This document shows positions 50,625 through 60,229 of a DNA stretch of 64,000 bases, in pieces. Origin of the DNA: JARDZU01 sp963730285 (lineage in GTDB: Bacteria; Actinomycetota; Acidimicrobiia; Spongiisociales; ZC4RG35); assembly GCA_963730285.1 (NCBI GenBank), contig CAVSQY010000014.1, positions 62,001 to 126,000 on the forward strand. Direction: 5' to 3'. The notes below the pieces were generated by a model, which was given only the letters and a program-made list of their open reading frames with translations, was not told where the DNA came from and did no database searches. How positions within the stretch are numbered: position 1 is the first letter of the stretch; every line of letters starts with the position of its first letter. The position numbers and the translations under genes are program-made.

Positions 50625-51602
50625 ATGTCACACATCCTCGGCTTCGGCGGCTACGTCCCCGAAAGAGTCATGACCAACGACGAGTGGGGCGCCCTGGTCG
50701 ATACCTCTGATGAATGGATCACCCAACGGACGGGCATCAAGAGTCGGCGGATTGCGGCCGACGACGAATCCACTCTCACCCTGGCAGCCAACGCGGCCCA
50801 AGGTGCCATAGAGGACGCGTCGGTGACCGCCTCAGACGTCGATGAGATCATCCTCGCTACCGACACCCCGGAGATGTACACCCCGGACACGGCAGCACTG
50901 GTTCAGGACCGGCTTGGTTGTCGCAACATCCCCACCTACGACCTAGGTGGTTCTGGTTGCGCCGGTTTCATCCAGGCGCTCGACGTCGCCAGGACCCGGA
51001 TTGCCTTCGAGCCCAAGAAGATCCTGGTGATAGGTGTGGAGTTGATCACCAGGATGATGGACTGGGGCGACCGGGCGACGGCCGTCCTGTTCGGCGACGG
51101 TGCCGGTGCCGTGATGATGGGGCCGGAACCGGGCAAGGCGAGGATCCTGGGCGTGGTGTCGGGCACCGACGGCTCGGCTGCGGGGATCCTGACTCTGGCC
51201 GCCGGAGGGACCCGGAACCCCTTCAGCCAAGCGACCCTGGACTCCGGCGATTACCACCGAGTGGTCATGGACGGCAGGCGTGTGTTCACCGAGGCGGTAA
51301 CGCGGATGTCGGAGAGCGTCGGCGAGGTTCTTCACCGCATCGGTAGGAAGATCGATGAGGTTTCTTTGGTCATTCCCCACCAGGCAAACCTGCGAATCAT
51401 CGACGCCGTTCGCAAGAAACTCGGGGTGGGTGAGGACAAGGTTTATGTCAACGTCCAGGAATACGGGAACATCGGCTCGGCCACCGTTCCCTTCGCGATG
51501 TGGGAGCTGGCTCAGAAGGGTGGGTTTCACGAGGGGGACCTGGTGGTGCTGACTGCTTTTGGCGCCGGATTCCATTGGGCGGCGGCCGCCTTGCAGTTCT
51601 GA
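50625..51602 (+). CDS. fabH: 3-oxoacyl-ACP synthase III
   Basis: 325 residues. Starts fatty acid synthesis by joining acyl-CoA to malonyl-ACP. Catalytic triad: Cys112 in GGSGCAGF, His252 in IPHQANLRII and Asn282 in YGNIGSATVPF. DEWITQRTGIKSRRIA is the usual N-terminal block. It stands alone, away from a fab cluster. TAACCT lies about nine bases before the ATG. Confidence 0.95.
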   Translation: MSHILGFGGYVPERVMTNDEWGALVDTSDEWITQRTGIKSRRIAADDESTLTLAANAAQGAIEDASVTASDVDEIILATDTPEMYTPDTAALVQDRLGCRNIPTYDLGGSGCAGFIQALDVARTRIAFEPKKILVIGVELITRMMDWGDRATAVLFGDGAGAVMMGPEPGKARILGVVSGTDGSAAGILTLAAGGTRNPFSQATLDSGDYHRVVMDGRRVFTEAVTRMSESVGEVLHRIGRKIDEVSLVIPHQANLRIIDAVRKKLGVGEDKVYVNVQEYGNIGSATVPFAMWELAQKGGFHEGDLVVLTAFGAGFHWAAAALQF

Positions 51603-51675
51603 CCCTGTCGGGGCGACGCCAAGCGCAAAGAGTCAATTGATCCGTGTCGTCGATCAGGCTCGAATGGGAGAGACC

Positions 51676-52293
51676 ATGGAGACAATGCCGATGTTCCCGT
51701 TGAGCATGGTGATGCTCCCCGGTGCCGTGGTGCCGTTGCGTCTCTTCGAGGATCGCTATCTGAAGATGTTTCGCGACGTGATGGCGGGCGATCAGCGCTT
51801 CGGGGTCGTGCTGATCGAGAGGGGCACCGAGGCCGGCGGGGACGATGTCAGATTCGACACTGCGTGTGTGGCACGGATGGTTGGTGCCGCCCCACAGGAG
51901 GATGGCACCGTACTGACCGTGAACGTAGGGTCTGAGCGGGTCAGAGTCGTCGAGTGGCTGGCCGACGACCCCTATCCCAGAGCCATTGTCCGGCATCTGC
52001 CCGATGGCGAGCCCGACTCATATGTTGCCGCCTCCGTCGAGGCGTGTCGAGACCTGCTCACCACCATCCGCGCCTTGGCGTCGGAGATGGGCTCCGATGT
52101 CGGGGAGTCGCCGGATCTGTCCGAGGATCCCGTTCGCGCCACGTTCCAGATCGCCCATGTCGCTCCATTGCAGTCCATCGATCAGCAACGAGTCTTGGAG
52201 GTGGACGATCCTTTGGCTCGCGCCGAAACCTTGCGTTCTCTTCTCGAGTCGATCGCCGAGATGATTCGCCTGGAACTGGCTATGGGCCCTTGA
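51676..52293 (+). CDS. LON substrate-binding domain protein
   Basis: 205 residues. MFPLSMVMLPGAVVPLRLFE with YLKMFRDVMAGDQRFGVVLI is the N-terminal Lon domain (PF02190). There is no AAA+ or protease part, so it is a stand-alone substrate-binding or adaptor-like protein of unknown role. The start is ATG 51676, with GGGAGAG upstream; ATG 51664 would add four residues. An intrinsic terminator follows. Confidence 0.88.
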   Translation: METMPMFPLSMVMLPGAVVPLRLFEDRYLKMFRDVMAGDQRFGVVLIERGTEAGGDDVRFDTACVARMVGAAPQEDGTVLTVNVGSERVRVVEWLADDPYPRAIVRHLPDGEPDSYVAASVEACRDLLTTIRALASEMGSDVGESPDLSEDPVRATFQIAHVAPLQSIDQQRVLEVDDPLARAETLRSLLESIAEMIRLELAMGP

Positions 52294-52329
52294 GCCCATC
52301 GACGCCGAGTGGCACTCACATCAAGAAAA

Positions 52330-52365
52330 GGGCCCCCGCCTTTCGACGGAGGCCCCCTCGATTTT
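52330..52365. terminator. Intrinsic terminator between LON gene and response regulator
   Basis: GGGCC-C-CCG pairs with CGG-A-GGCCC (8 bp with one mismatch) around an 8-nt loop, followed by ATTTT on the plus strand and flanked by AAAA on the other side, so it could work for both convergent genes. Confidence 0.75.
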
Positions 52366-52477
52366 CCGAGAAGCCCTGAGGCCCTCTATTTCTCCCCACT
52401 TGGATGTGGCTCCAGGAGGAAGGATCTCCTCTGTCCCACCCTCTGACCTTTCTATCGCGTAATACCACCGATGTATA

Positions 52478-52492
52478 GGGGGAATATCCCCC
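52478..52492. other. GGGGG-AATAT-CCCCC palindrome
   Basis: 5-bp G/C inverted repeat with an AATAT centre, about 30 bp beyond the response-regulator stop. It could be a terminator or a regulator site; nothing distinguishes these. Confidence 0.4.
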
Positions 52493-52521
52493 ATCTCACC
52501 GCTGATTGCGGCGATCGAGCC

Positions 52522-53178
52522 TCATCGCTCATCGTCGGGCCTCACGTAACCCTCTTCGTAGGCGAGGGCCGTGAGCTCGTGACGACTGGCCACGCTCAGC
52601 TTGTCGAAGATGTGGGCCATGTGGTTCTCCAGGGTCTTCACCGTGATCCCCATCCGTCCGGCGCTTTCCCGGTACGTGTAGCCCCGGGCGATGAGGTTGA
52701 CCACCTCCCGCTCCCTCGGTGTCAGCTTGGCGATGGCGGACTCGCCTGCGATGTCCTCATCGATGTCGAGCAGATAGCCGGCGACATCGGGTGACACGGG
52801 TCTGGCACCCTCGTAGGTCTGGCGGATCAGATCCGGCAAATCGGCGCCGAGCGTGGTCTTCGTGATGTAGCCGTCGACCCCGGCGTCGAGAAGGCGTGCA
52901 ACATCTTCCTTCGAGGTCGAGACCGTCAGCGCCATGAACCTGATGGCGGGAAAGATCGGCCTCACCGCATCGATGACACTTGCCCCGCCTCCTCCAGGCA
53001 GCTTGACGTCGAGCGCGACCAGGTCGGGGATCCTCTCCTTGATCAGCTCGATGGCGCTGTCGACATTGTCGGCTTCGCCAACGATGTCGAAGTCGTCGTC
53101 GAGGATCGCCCTCATGCCGGCGCGCACCACATCGTGGTCGTCGACGAGGATGATGCGGAGCTGTCCGGCACCGATCAC
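52522..53178 (-). CDS. NarL-family response regulator
   Basis: 218 residues. Receiver: VDDHDVVRAGM (acidic pair), phospho-Asp in LVALDVKLPG (about residue 57), Thr in MALTVSTSKED and Lys in YITKTT. LuxR-type HTH: LTPREREVVNLIARGYTYRE, VKTLENHMAHIFDKL. It overlaps the sensor kinase gene by ATGA and is its cognate partner. Confidence 0.95.
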   Translation of the reverse strand: MIGAGQLRIILVDDHDVVRAGMRAILDDDFDIVGEADNVDSAIELIKERIPDLVALDVKLPGGGGASVIDAVRPIFPAIRFMALTVSTSKEDVARLLDAGVDGYITKTTLGADLPDLIRQTYEGARPVSPDVAGYLLDIDEDIAGESAIAKLTPREREVVNLIARGYTYRESAGRMGITVKTLENHMAHIFDKLSVASRHELTALAYEEGYVRPDDER

Positions 53179-54353
53179 TTGCCCACCGTGATCTTGACTT
53201 CGGTGCCGGAGTCGGGGGCCGTGTCGATCTCGATCAACCCTCCGACAGCTTCGACCCGGCGTGCCAGGCGCTCTCGGACACGATCGGGCTGGCCACCGGA
53301 GAACCCACTGCCGCTGTCCCGGATGTGAATGTGAGCCTCCCCGTTGGTCAATTCGGCAAAAAGGGTGATATTGGGAGATCCGGAGTGTTTGGCAGCGTTG
53401 GCCATCGCCTCTCGGGCTGCGTCGATCGCCGCGGAGAGACTGGGGTTGATCTCTGCGTCGTCGCGTATCACGGCCTCGATTTCGACACGGTGGGTGTCTT
53501 CTATCTCGTCACGCACGGCGAGCAGACTCGCCCGGAAGCTGTCCCGGTACTGGGAGCGCCATTCCTCGATGTTCCTCCTCAGCTCCCGCTCCTGGCGTCG
53601 GGCGAGGTAGCGCGACTGGCTGGGATCGTCGGCACCCATCCGGATGGCGTGCAGGGTCTGCAAGACAGAGTCGTGGAGTCGATCGGCAAGGATGGCTCTC
53701 TCCTCGTAGAGCACCGTTGCCGCCTTCTCCCGGGCCAGCTGATCCTGAGCTTCCTGACGGGCGAGGTCGTAGTCACGGAGCTTGTCGAACGTCCAACCCA
53801 CGATGGCGGCCACGACGAAGAAGATGACGCTCCCCGCGGCGCGAACGGCGCCAAGATTGGCGATGATGTGCACGGCGAACTGCTCGATCGCCAGGAGCAC
53901 CGCCGCGATCAATGAGCCCGGGAGGCCCCCGAGCAATGCTCCCGTGAAGACATAGGAGAGCGGTAGGCCCCCATGGAACAACTCGGTGGCCCCTGACGCG
54001 ACCGAGGCTGCTCCGATGGCGAGCATGGACACACTGTCGAGGGCGAACCACCACCAGCCCGCCATGAAGTCGGGCCGGGTTCTGGCGACGAGCCAGGTGA
54101 GGAATGTCCAGACCACGGCCAGAACGGCCGAGCCGTAAACGATCCAGAGACGTGGTGGTGGCTCCACGGCGAGCGTGATCGCCACCAGGAGGAGCATCCA
54201 GATCAAACCGAGGAACCGGAAAACCACGACCATGCGTCGGAGGGTGCCCTCCAACTCTCGGCTTCCTCGCTTGTCGAAGCTCGACATGCGCGGTGAACCT
54301 AGTGGTCTGCCGTTCGGGCCGTCCTCGAATGAAGAGAAATCGTTGGTGGTCAT
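53175..54353 (-). CDS. Membrane sensor kinase, HisKA_3 type
   Basis: 392 residues from ATG 54353 (MTTNDFSSFEDG). The N-terminal half holds about five to six membrane segments (FLGLIWMLLLVAITLAVEPP, WIVYGSAVLAVVWTFLTWLV and others), with no large outer loop, so the signal is probably within the membrane. RLHDSVLQTLHAIR carries the phospho-His (about 222); HATPase: AREAMANAAKHSG (N-box), IRDSGSGFSG (G1). The usual partner of NarL-type regulators; gene order is kinase then regulator. Confidence 0.92.
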   Translation of the reverse strand: MTTNDFSSFEDGPNGRPLGSPRMSSFDKRGSRELEGTLRRMVVVFRFLGLIWMLLLVAITLAVEPPPRLWIVYGSAVLAVVWTFLTWLVARTRPDFMAGWWWFALDSVSMLAIGAASVASGATELFHGGLPLSYVFTGALLGGLPGSLIAAVLLAIEQFAVHIIANLGAVRAAGSVIFFVVAAIVGWTFDKLRDYDLARQEAQDQLAREKAATVLYEERAILADRLHDSVLQTLHAIRMGADDPSQSRYLARRQERELRRNIEEWRSQYRDSFRASLLAVRDEIEDTHRVEIEAVIRDDAEINPSLSAAIDAAREAMANAAKHSGSPNITLFAELTNGEAHIHIRDSGSGFSGGQPDRVRERLARRVEAVGGLIEIDTAPDSGTEVKITVGK

Positions 54354-54550
54354 GTCGCAAAGGAAGAGGGACCACGGAATCGCGGTCCCCCTTCGTCCCC
54401 ATTGTCGCTTCGAGGCACGGTCTTGGATTTCCTGCGTCCCTCGAATGACGATCATGCGCCGGGAGGAGTGACGTGCCAATAGGGGATCTCCCCCATGTCC
54501 AATTGATCGAATCCCACCATCTTCACCACTCGATCACCCACAATGGGCGG

Positions 54551-55414
54551 ATGGAAGCGTCGCATCACTGGGAGGTCGGGTCGTTCCTCGAGGCCGCCCA
54601 ACGCCTGTTGTTGGAAGATCGGGCGCGACACAACCTGATGCTGGGTGTCGCCCAGACGGTGATGGATCAACCTGACCTGTATGAGAGCTTCGAGGGGTGG
54701 GTGGTGACGGATCGGGGAAAACCGGTGGCCGCCGCCACCAGGACGGCCCCCTGGCGGCTGGTGCTGGCCGACGCCGCATCACCGAGGGCTCTGGATGCAC
54801 TAGCTCGATCCATTGCGGATACGGCTCCCAATCTTCCTGGTGTGCTGGGGAATGAGCCGTTCCTGACCGAGTTCGTCGAGATCTGGGCCCGGCTGACCGG
54901 GGCGAAGTCGGAGGAGGAAGTCAGACACGCAGTCTTCAAGCTGGAGAACGTCACCCTCCCGTCGCGACCTCCCGGCGATGCCCGCGCGGCGACCCGAGCC
55001 GACGCCGATCTGCTGGTCAGATGGTGGCAGGCATTCATCGACGAGGCGGACCCGGGCGGGATTCTCGACCCGGAGCGTGCGGGCGAACTGGTGGATCAGC
55101 GGCTAGACCCACGCCGCCCACAGAGTGTCTGGTTGTGGGTCGATGAAGAGCCGGTGTCGATGTCGGGCCACTCCGGCCCGGCCTTCCGTGGGGCACGCAT
55201 CGGCCCTGTGTACACCCCACCCGAACACCGGGGCCACGGTTATGCCACGGCGTTGGTAGCGGTTCAGAGCCGACACCTTCTCGAGAGTGGCCATGACTTT
55301 TGTTATCTGTACACCGATCTGGCCAACCCGACAGCCAACGCGATCTATAAGAGCATCGGGTATCAGGAAGTGGCCCAATCAGGCCGCATCCGATTCGACT
55401 ATCCGGAGGCGTGA
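54551..55414 (+). CDS. GNAT-family acetyltransferase
   Basis: 287 residues from ATG 54551 (MEASHHWEVGSFL). The C-terminal GNAT core has GARIGPVYTPPEHRGHGYAT (the acetyl-CoA R/Q-x-x-G-x-G/A loop as RGHGYA) and CYLYTDLANPTANAIYKSIG. The N-terminal half is a degenerate GNAT-like domain (RHNLMLGVAQTV), the two-domain layout of enzymes acting on small molecules. An ATG at 54473 would add 26 residues. Substrate unknown. Confidence 0.88.
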   Translation: MEASHHWEVGSFLEAAQRLLLEDRARHNLMLGVAQTVMDQPDLYESFEGWVVTDRGKPVAAATRTAPWRLVLADAASPRALDALARSIADTAPNLPGVLGNEPFLTEFVEIWARLTGAKSEEEVRHAVFKLENVTLPSRPPGDARAATRADADLLVRWWQAFIDEADPGGILDPERAGELVDQRLDPRRPQSVWLWVDEEPVSMSGHSGPAFRGARIGPVYTPPEHRGHGYATALVAVQSRHLLESGHDFCYLYTDLANPTANAIYKSIGYQEVAQSGRIRFDYPEA

Positions 55415-55433
55415 GCTGTGGGCGTCTGCTCGA

Positions 55434-55706
55434 TCAGGTGATTTGTGCGAGGTAGGGGGCGGCAACCACGAGGGCGAGCAAGCACGACAGGCGAACGAGG
55501 GTAGGTCTCTCCACCGCTCGCATTGTCAGCGCAGCGAGGGCCACACCCGAAATCACCAGCGCCCAGGCCGAGCTCTCCACAAGGGTCGCGATGAGCAATA
55601 GGAGAATCGCCGAGCCCAACCCGACGATGCCTATTGCAACGCGTGTCGCCTTGCCCAGCGGATGGGCCGACCACTCGTCGATAGCGGCGTTGACGGAAAC
55701 AGTCAT
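55434..55706 (-). CDS. Small membrane protein (DUF2892-like)
   Basis: 90 residues from ATG 55706. After MTVSVNAAIDEWSAHPLGKA come three hydrophobic segments: VAIGIVGLGSAILLLLIATLV, AWALVISGVALAALTM and LVRLSCLLALVVAAPYL. The size and layout suggest DUF2892 or a similar small inner-membrane family; no motif fixes it. The longer open frame that continues upstream runs antisense through the crotonase gene and is not used. Confidence 0.6.
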   Translation of the reverse strand: MTVSVNAAIDEWSAHPLGKATRVAIGIVGLGSAILLLLIATLVESSAWALVISGVALAALTMRAVERPTLVRLSCLLALVVAAPYLAQIT

Positions 55707-55756
55707 GACCATTTGATGATCGGCTGAAAAAGCCAGCCGCTTTAGGGCCCAAACGC

Positions 55757-56566
55757 CTAATGACCCTCGAATTCGGGCTTTCGCTTCTCCCCGAAGGCCG
55801 CGATGGCCTCCATCAGGTCGTTGGACATGAGAAACGAGGCGTTCCAGTGTGCGACGAAATCGAGCGCCTGATCGACGGTGCGACCATTGTTGGCCGACAG
55901 CACCTTTTTGATCCCGCGTACGACCAGTGGTGAGGACTCGGCGATCATGGCGGCCAACTGGTTGGCCCCATCCAGCATGGTGTCGACATCGTCGTAGACC
56001 CGGTTCACCAACCCGATCTCCAAGGCCCTCGACGCGGCCATGTCCATCCCGGTGTAGGCGAGCTCGGCCGTGTGGCCCTGGCCGACGATGGAGGGAAGCC
56101 TTTGAAGGGTTCCGATGTCGGCGACGAGACCCATTCTCGTCTCGCGGATGGAGAAGTTGGCGTCGGCGGAGGCCAGTCTGATGTCGCATGCCGTGATGAG
56201 GTCCATCCCGGCTCCGAGACAATGACCGTGGATGGCGGCGATCACCGGCATTGGAGAGTCGGCCATGCAACTCGCCGTGACCTGCAATCGCTTGATCGCG
56301 TGATAGAGAGCCAGGTTCGACGCGGCCTGGGAGGGGCCGGATGGCTGTAATGCTGCAAGCATTCCCACGTCGATCCCAACCGTGAACGCCGGGCCCCGAC
56401 CAGCCAGGATCACCACCCGCACGTTGTGATCATCTCCCAGATCGGCCATGGCCGATGGAATGTCCGCCCACATGTCCTCGGACATCGCGTTGAGCTTCTC
56501 AGGCCGGTTGAGCCAGAGTGTGGCCACGTGGCCCTGTCTCTCGATTTCGATGTGCTCATATCCCAT
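55757..56566 (-). CDS. Crotonase, dienoyl-CoA isomerase-like
   Basis: 269 residues. Crotonase blocks: LNRPEKLNAMSEDMW, AGRGPAFTVGIDVGML, IHGHCLGAGMDLITACDIRL. The acidic residues fit delta3,5-delta2,4-dienoyl-CoA isomerase (ECH1): Asp in MDLI, Glu in IRETRMG and Asp in VADIGTLQRLP, in place of the Glu pair of enoyl-CoA hydratase. Likely role: breakdown of odd-position unsaturated fatty acids. It is 12 bp downstream of TfoX-N on the same strand. Confidence 0.85.
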   Translation of the reverse strand: MGYEHIEIERQGHVATLWLNRPEKLNAMSEDMWADIPSAMADLGDDHNVRVVILAGRGPAFTVGIDVGMLAALQPSGPSQAASNLALYHAIKRLQVTASCMADSPMPVIAAIHGHCLGAGMDLITACDIRLASADANFSIRETRMGLVADIGTLQRLPSIVGQGHTAELAYTGMDMAASRALEIGLVNRVYDDVDTMLDGANQLAAMIAESSPLVVRGIKKVLSANNGRTVDQALDFVAHWNASFLMSNDLMEAIAAFGEKRKPEFEGH

Positions 56567-56578
56567 GACGACGGAGCC

Positions 56579-56908
56579 CTATTTGGCCGGAAGGCTCGAG
56601 GCGAAGGCCACACCGGTGTCGATCCACCTGGCCAGACCCTCATCCGATCTGGTGGCGTCAGCGGCAACCAGAACCCAGCCCGGCATAGGTCTGCCGCCCA
56701 TCTGGGAGAGCGTGACCCCGGGTCGGCTCAGAATGGCATCCTGATCGGCCGGGTCGATGCGAACCATGAGGTCGGCATTGCTGACCCCTACCGCCATGTT
56801 CCCCTGGATCATGAAGGCGATCCCGCCGAACATCTTGCGCTCGGTCAGGGCGGGATGGTCAGAAATGTGATCGCGAATGCGTGACGCGAGTTTCTCGTCG
56901 TAGGCCAT
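56579..56908 (-). CDS. TfoX N-terminal domain protein
   Basis: 109 residues, one TfoX_N domain: KMFGGIAFMIQGNMAVGVS, LMVRIDPADQ and GRPMPGWVLV. In gammaproteobacteria TfoX drives competence, but single-domain versions elsewhere have no known function. It ends 12 bp before the crotonase gene and begins 17 bp after the ABC permease stop, so these may be one transcript. Confidence 0.9.
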   Translation of the reverse strand: MAYDEKLASRIRDHISDHPALTERKMFGGIAFMIQGNMAVGVSNADLMVRIDPADQDAILSRPGVTLSQMGGRPMPGWVLVAADATRSDEGLARWIDTGVAFASSLPAK

Positions 56909-56925
56909 GTGCGCAGGCTATCCGG

Positions 56926-58133
56926 TCAGTCGGTCGCCGAGCGCCACGCCTCGCGCAGCTTGACCCTGGTGCCATAGCGAAGGAGTCCGCCGGCATATAT
57001 CCGTCCGGCTATGAACACCAGGCCGGTGATGGTGCCCATCGTCAGCACCACGGCGGCCAGGTATTGCCATAGAGGTATTGCTTGCAGAGCTGCCCTGACC
57101 GGCACCACGAACGGTGCGGTGAACGGGACGAAGGTGCCGATCGTGGCCGCCGCCCCATCGGGGTTCGACAGGGCCGCTATCGAGACGAAGAACCCGGCGA
57201 CGGCGACAAGGGACATGGGGAACGCCACGTTCTGGGCGTCCTCCATGCGGCTGACCAGGGAGCCGGCCGCGCCGAACATCACGGCGAACAGCAAGAAGCC
57301 CAGGATGAACCACAGGACCAGGTTGAAGACGGATATGAAGTCGAGATCGGGAAAGTCAACGGTCCCGGTGACCTTGAGCGCGATAAAAGCAACGAGGATG
57401 GTGCCGGCGAACTGGGCGATGCCCAGGGTGCCGATCCCGGCGATCTTCCCGGCGAGGAGTTGCCAGGGCTTGATGCTCGAAAGCAGCACCTCGACCACCC
57501 GATTCGACTTCTCCTCGGTCACACCCGACAGGATCCATGTTCCATAAAGGAGCACCGCCATGTAGAGGAGAAGCAGCCCTGCGTAGGCGATCGCCCCACG
57601 GGTCTCGTCACCCGCCTCCTGGCCGCTCAGGGTCGTGGTCTCGAGCGGGTCGGAGGTCATCACCGATATCACATCGGCCGCGGCCGATCCCTCCTGGGAG
57701 ACGATGGATTCCAACTCGACTGAGGCAGCCCCCTGCTGGAGACGGCTGACCAGGTCGTTGCCCCCGAAGCCGCCCACGCTTCGCACCACCACCTCATCAC
57801 CGTCGACCAGGACCGCATCCACCTCGTCGTTGTCGAGAGCGGTTTCGGCGGCGTCCCGGTCGTCGAAACCTCGGACGGTCATCGAAACCGATGGATCGGC
57901 TCCTGCTTCATCGCCGGCATTGCCCAGTGTCTCGGCAGCGGTGACTATGGGCTCGTTACCTTCTCCTACGGTCCCGACCTGGTATTCCGTGGTGCCGCCC
58001 CCGATGAGCCCGGGAACGACCACGAGGCCGACCACGATGAGAAGGGTGACGGCAGAGGTGATCAGATAGGAGCGAGAACGCCCACGTTCTCTTATCTCAC
58101 GTTTCGCGATCTGCCAGACGATGGCCATTGGGC

Positions 58134-58137
<4 letters not shown>
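56926..58137 (-). CDS. ABC-2 permease, NatB-like
   Basis: 403 residues. TM1 (YLITSAVTLLIVVGLVVVPG) is followed by an outer domain of ~170 residues. Then five membrane segments: IAYAGLLLLYMAVLLYGTWI, LGIAQFAGTILVAFIALKV, LVLWFILGFLLFAVMFGAAG, MSLVAVAGFFVSIAALS, QYLAAVVLTMGTITGLVFIA. GVTEEKSNRVVEVLLSSIKPWQLL is the ABC-2 permease loop. NatB-type permeases export Na+, K+ or peptides. It overlaps the ATPase gene (ATGA). Confidence 0.9.
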
Positions 58138-59021
<884 letters not shown>

Positions 59022-59075
59022 GGCGCCAGGGTAACGGGCCGCACCAGATGCGCCGCGGCGAGCGTCCGCCTGCCG

Positions 59076-60077
59076 TCAATCGAGCAGGGTTGGGCGAAAG
59101 AGCCGGTCATGGGTGGTGAGTGCGAACCGGTCGGTCATCCCGGCCACATAGTCGACGGCTCGGTGCAGAGGGTCGGCGGTAGGGGTCGTGAACGAGTCCG
59201 GTACCTCCTGGGGATGATCCGAGTAGTACCTGACCAGGTCCTGGATGACCATGATCGCCTTCTGCTTCTGTTTCTCGGACTCGGGATTCAGGTACACACG
59301 TTCGAACATGAAGTCGCGCAATCCGCTCATCACGTCGAGATGTTCGGAGTCCATCTCCACCTTCCCCATCTTGTGGCTCGTCTCGATGACAGAGGTCGCC
59401 ATCGAATCGATCCACTCCCGCGACGTGGCGCCGAGCGCGACCAGGGCTGCGGTGGGGATGTCGTGATACTGGATAACGTCGGCGCGCAGCGCATCTGCCA
59501 CGTCATGGGTCAGGTAGGCGATGCGATCGGCGTATCGGCACAGCAGGCCCTCCTCCGTGCGTGGTGGTGGATCGATCCTCCAAGAGTGGGCGCGAACGCC
59601 GTCGAGGACCTCGTAGGTGAGGTTTTGGGGCTCGAGGAGGGATAGGACCCTGACCCCGTGAGCCGAGTGCAGCCATTCGCCCTCCACGAATGGGGAGAGG
59701 GCCTCCTCGCCGGTGTGACCGAACGGTGAGTGTCCGACGTCGTGGGCCAGGCAGATCGCCTCGGTGAGGTCCTCGTTGAGCCCGAGGGCGCGGGCCATGG
59801 CCCGGCCGACCTGGGTCACCTGGATGGTGTGCGTCATCCTTGTCACGTAGTGGTCCCCATCGGGATTCAAGAACACCTGCGTCTTGTGTTTCAGCCGACG
59901 GAAGGCCTTGGTGTGGACGATGCGGTCGCGGTCCCGCTCGAAGACGGTGCGGAACTCGTCCTGTTCCTCGTCCTGCTCGCGGCCGGCGCTCTGATCTGAC
60001 TTGGTTGCCGCCCCGGCCAGTAGCTCGTGCTCGAGCAGCTCGCGATCGATTCGGGTCCGTCTCAGCAATCCGTCCAT
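59076..60077 (-). CDS. dgt: dGTP triphosphohydrolase
   Basis: 333 residues. HD-domain nucleotide hydrolase: RTVFERDRDRIVHTKAFRRL at the start, H83 in MTHTIQ, H112-D113 and H116, H121 in AHDVGHSPFGHTGEE. It cleaves dGTP to deoxyguanosine and triphosphate, tuning the dNTP pool. The gene has 54 bp before the convergent-looking but same-strand ABC ATPase gene and 150 bp without features upstream. Confidence 0.93.
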   Translation of the reverse strand: MDGLLRRTRIDRELLEHELLAGAATKSDQSAGREQDEEQDEFRTVFERDRDRIVHTKAFRRLKHKTQVFLNPDGDHYVTRMTHTIQVTQVGRAMARALGLNEDLTEAICLAHDVGHSPFGHTGEEALSPFVEGEWLHSAHGVRVLSLLEPQNLTYEVLDGVRAHSWRIDPPPRTEEGLLCRYADRIAYLTHDVADALRADVIQYHDIPTAALVALGATSREWIDSMATSVIETSHKMGKVEMDSEHLDVMSGLRDFMFERVYLNPESEKQKQKAIMVIQDLVRYYSDHPQEVPDSFTTPTADPLHRAVDYVAGMTDRFALTTHDRLFRPTLLD

Positions 60078-60229
60078 TGACGTCCAAGGCTACGCGGGCA
60101 TCAGGTGTAGCGGCCATCCGACTTCTGGCTTGGTCTGACAGTCGAAGTGCCCGAACGGACTCTGGCATGGGAGATGAAGCTTGGGGCCCGTGGTAACCAC
60201 CCGGCGAGAGTCATCGGGCAGAGCGGCTT

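Noticed and set aside
55713..56270. Upstream extension of the small membrane protein gene to 278 residues
   Set aside because: The extension is antisense-type sequence across the crotonase gene; only the last 90 residues look like protein.
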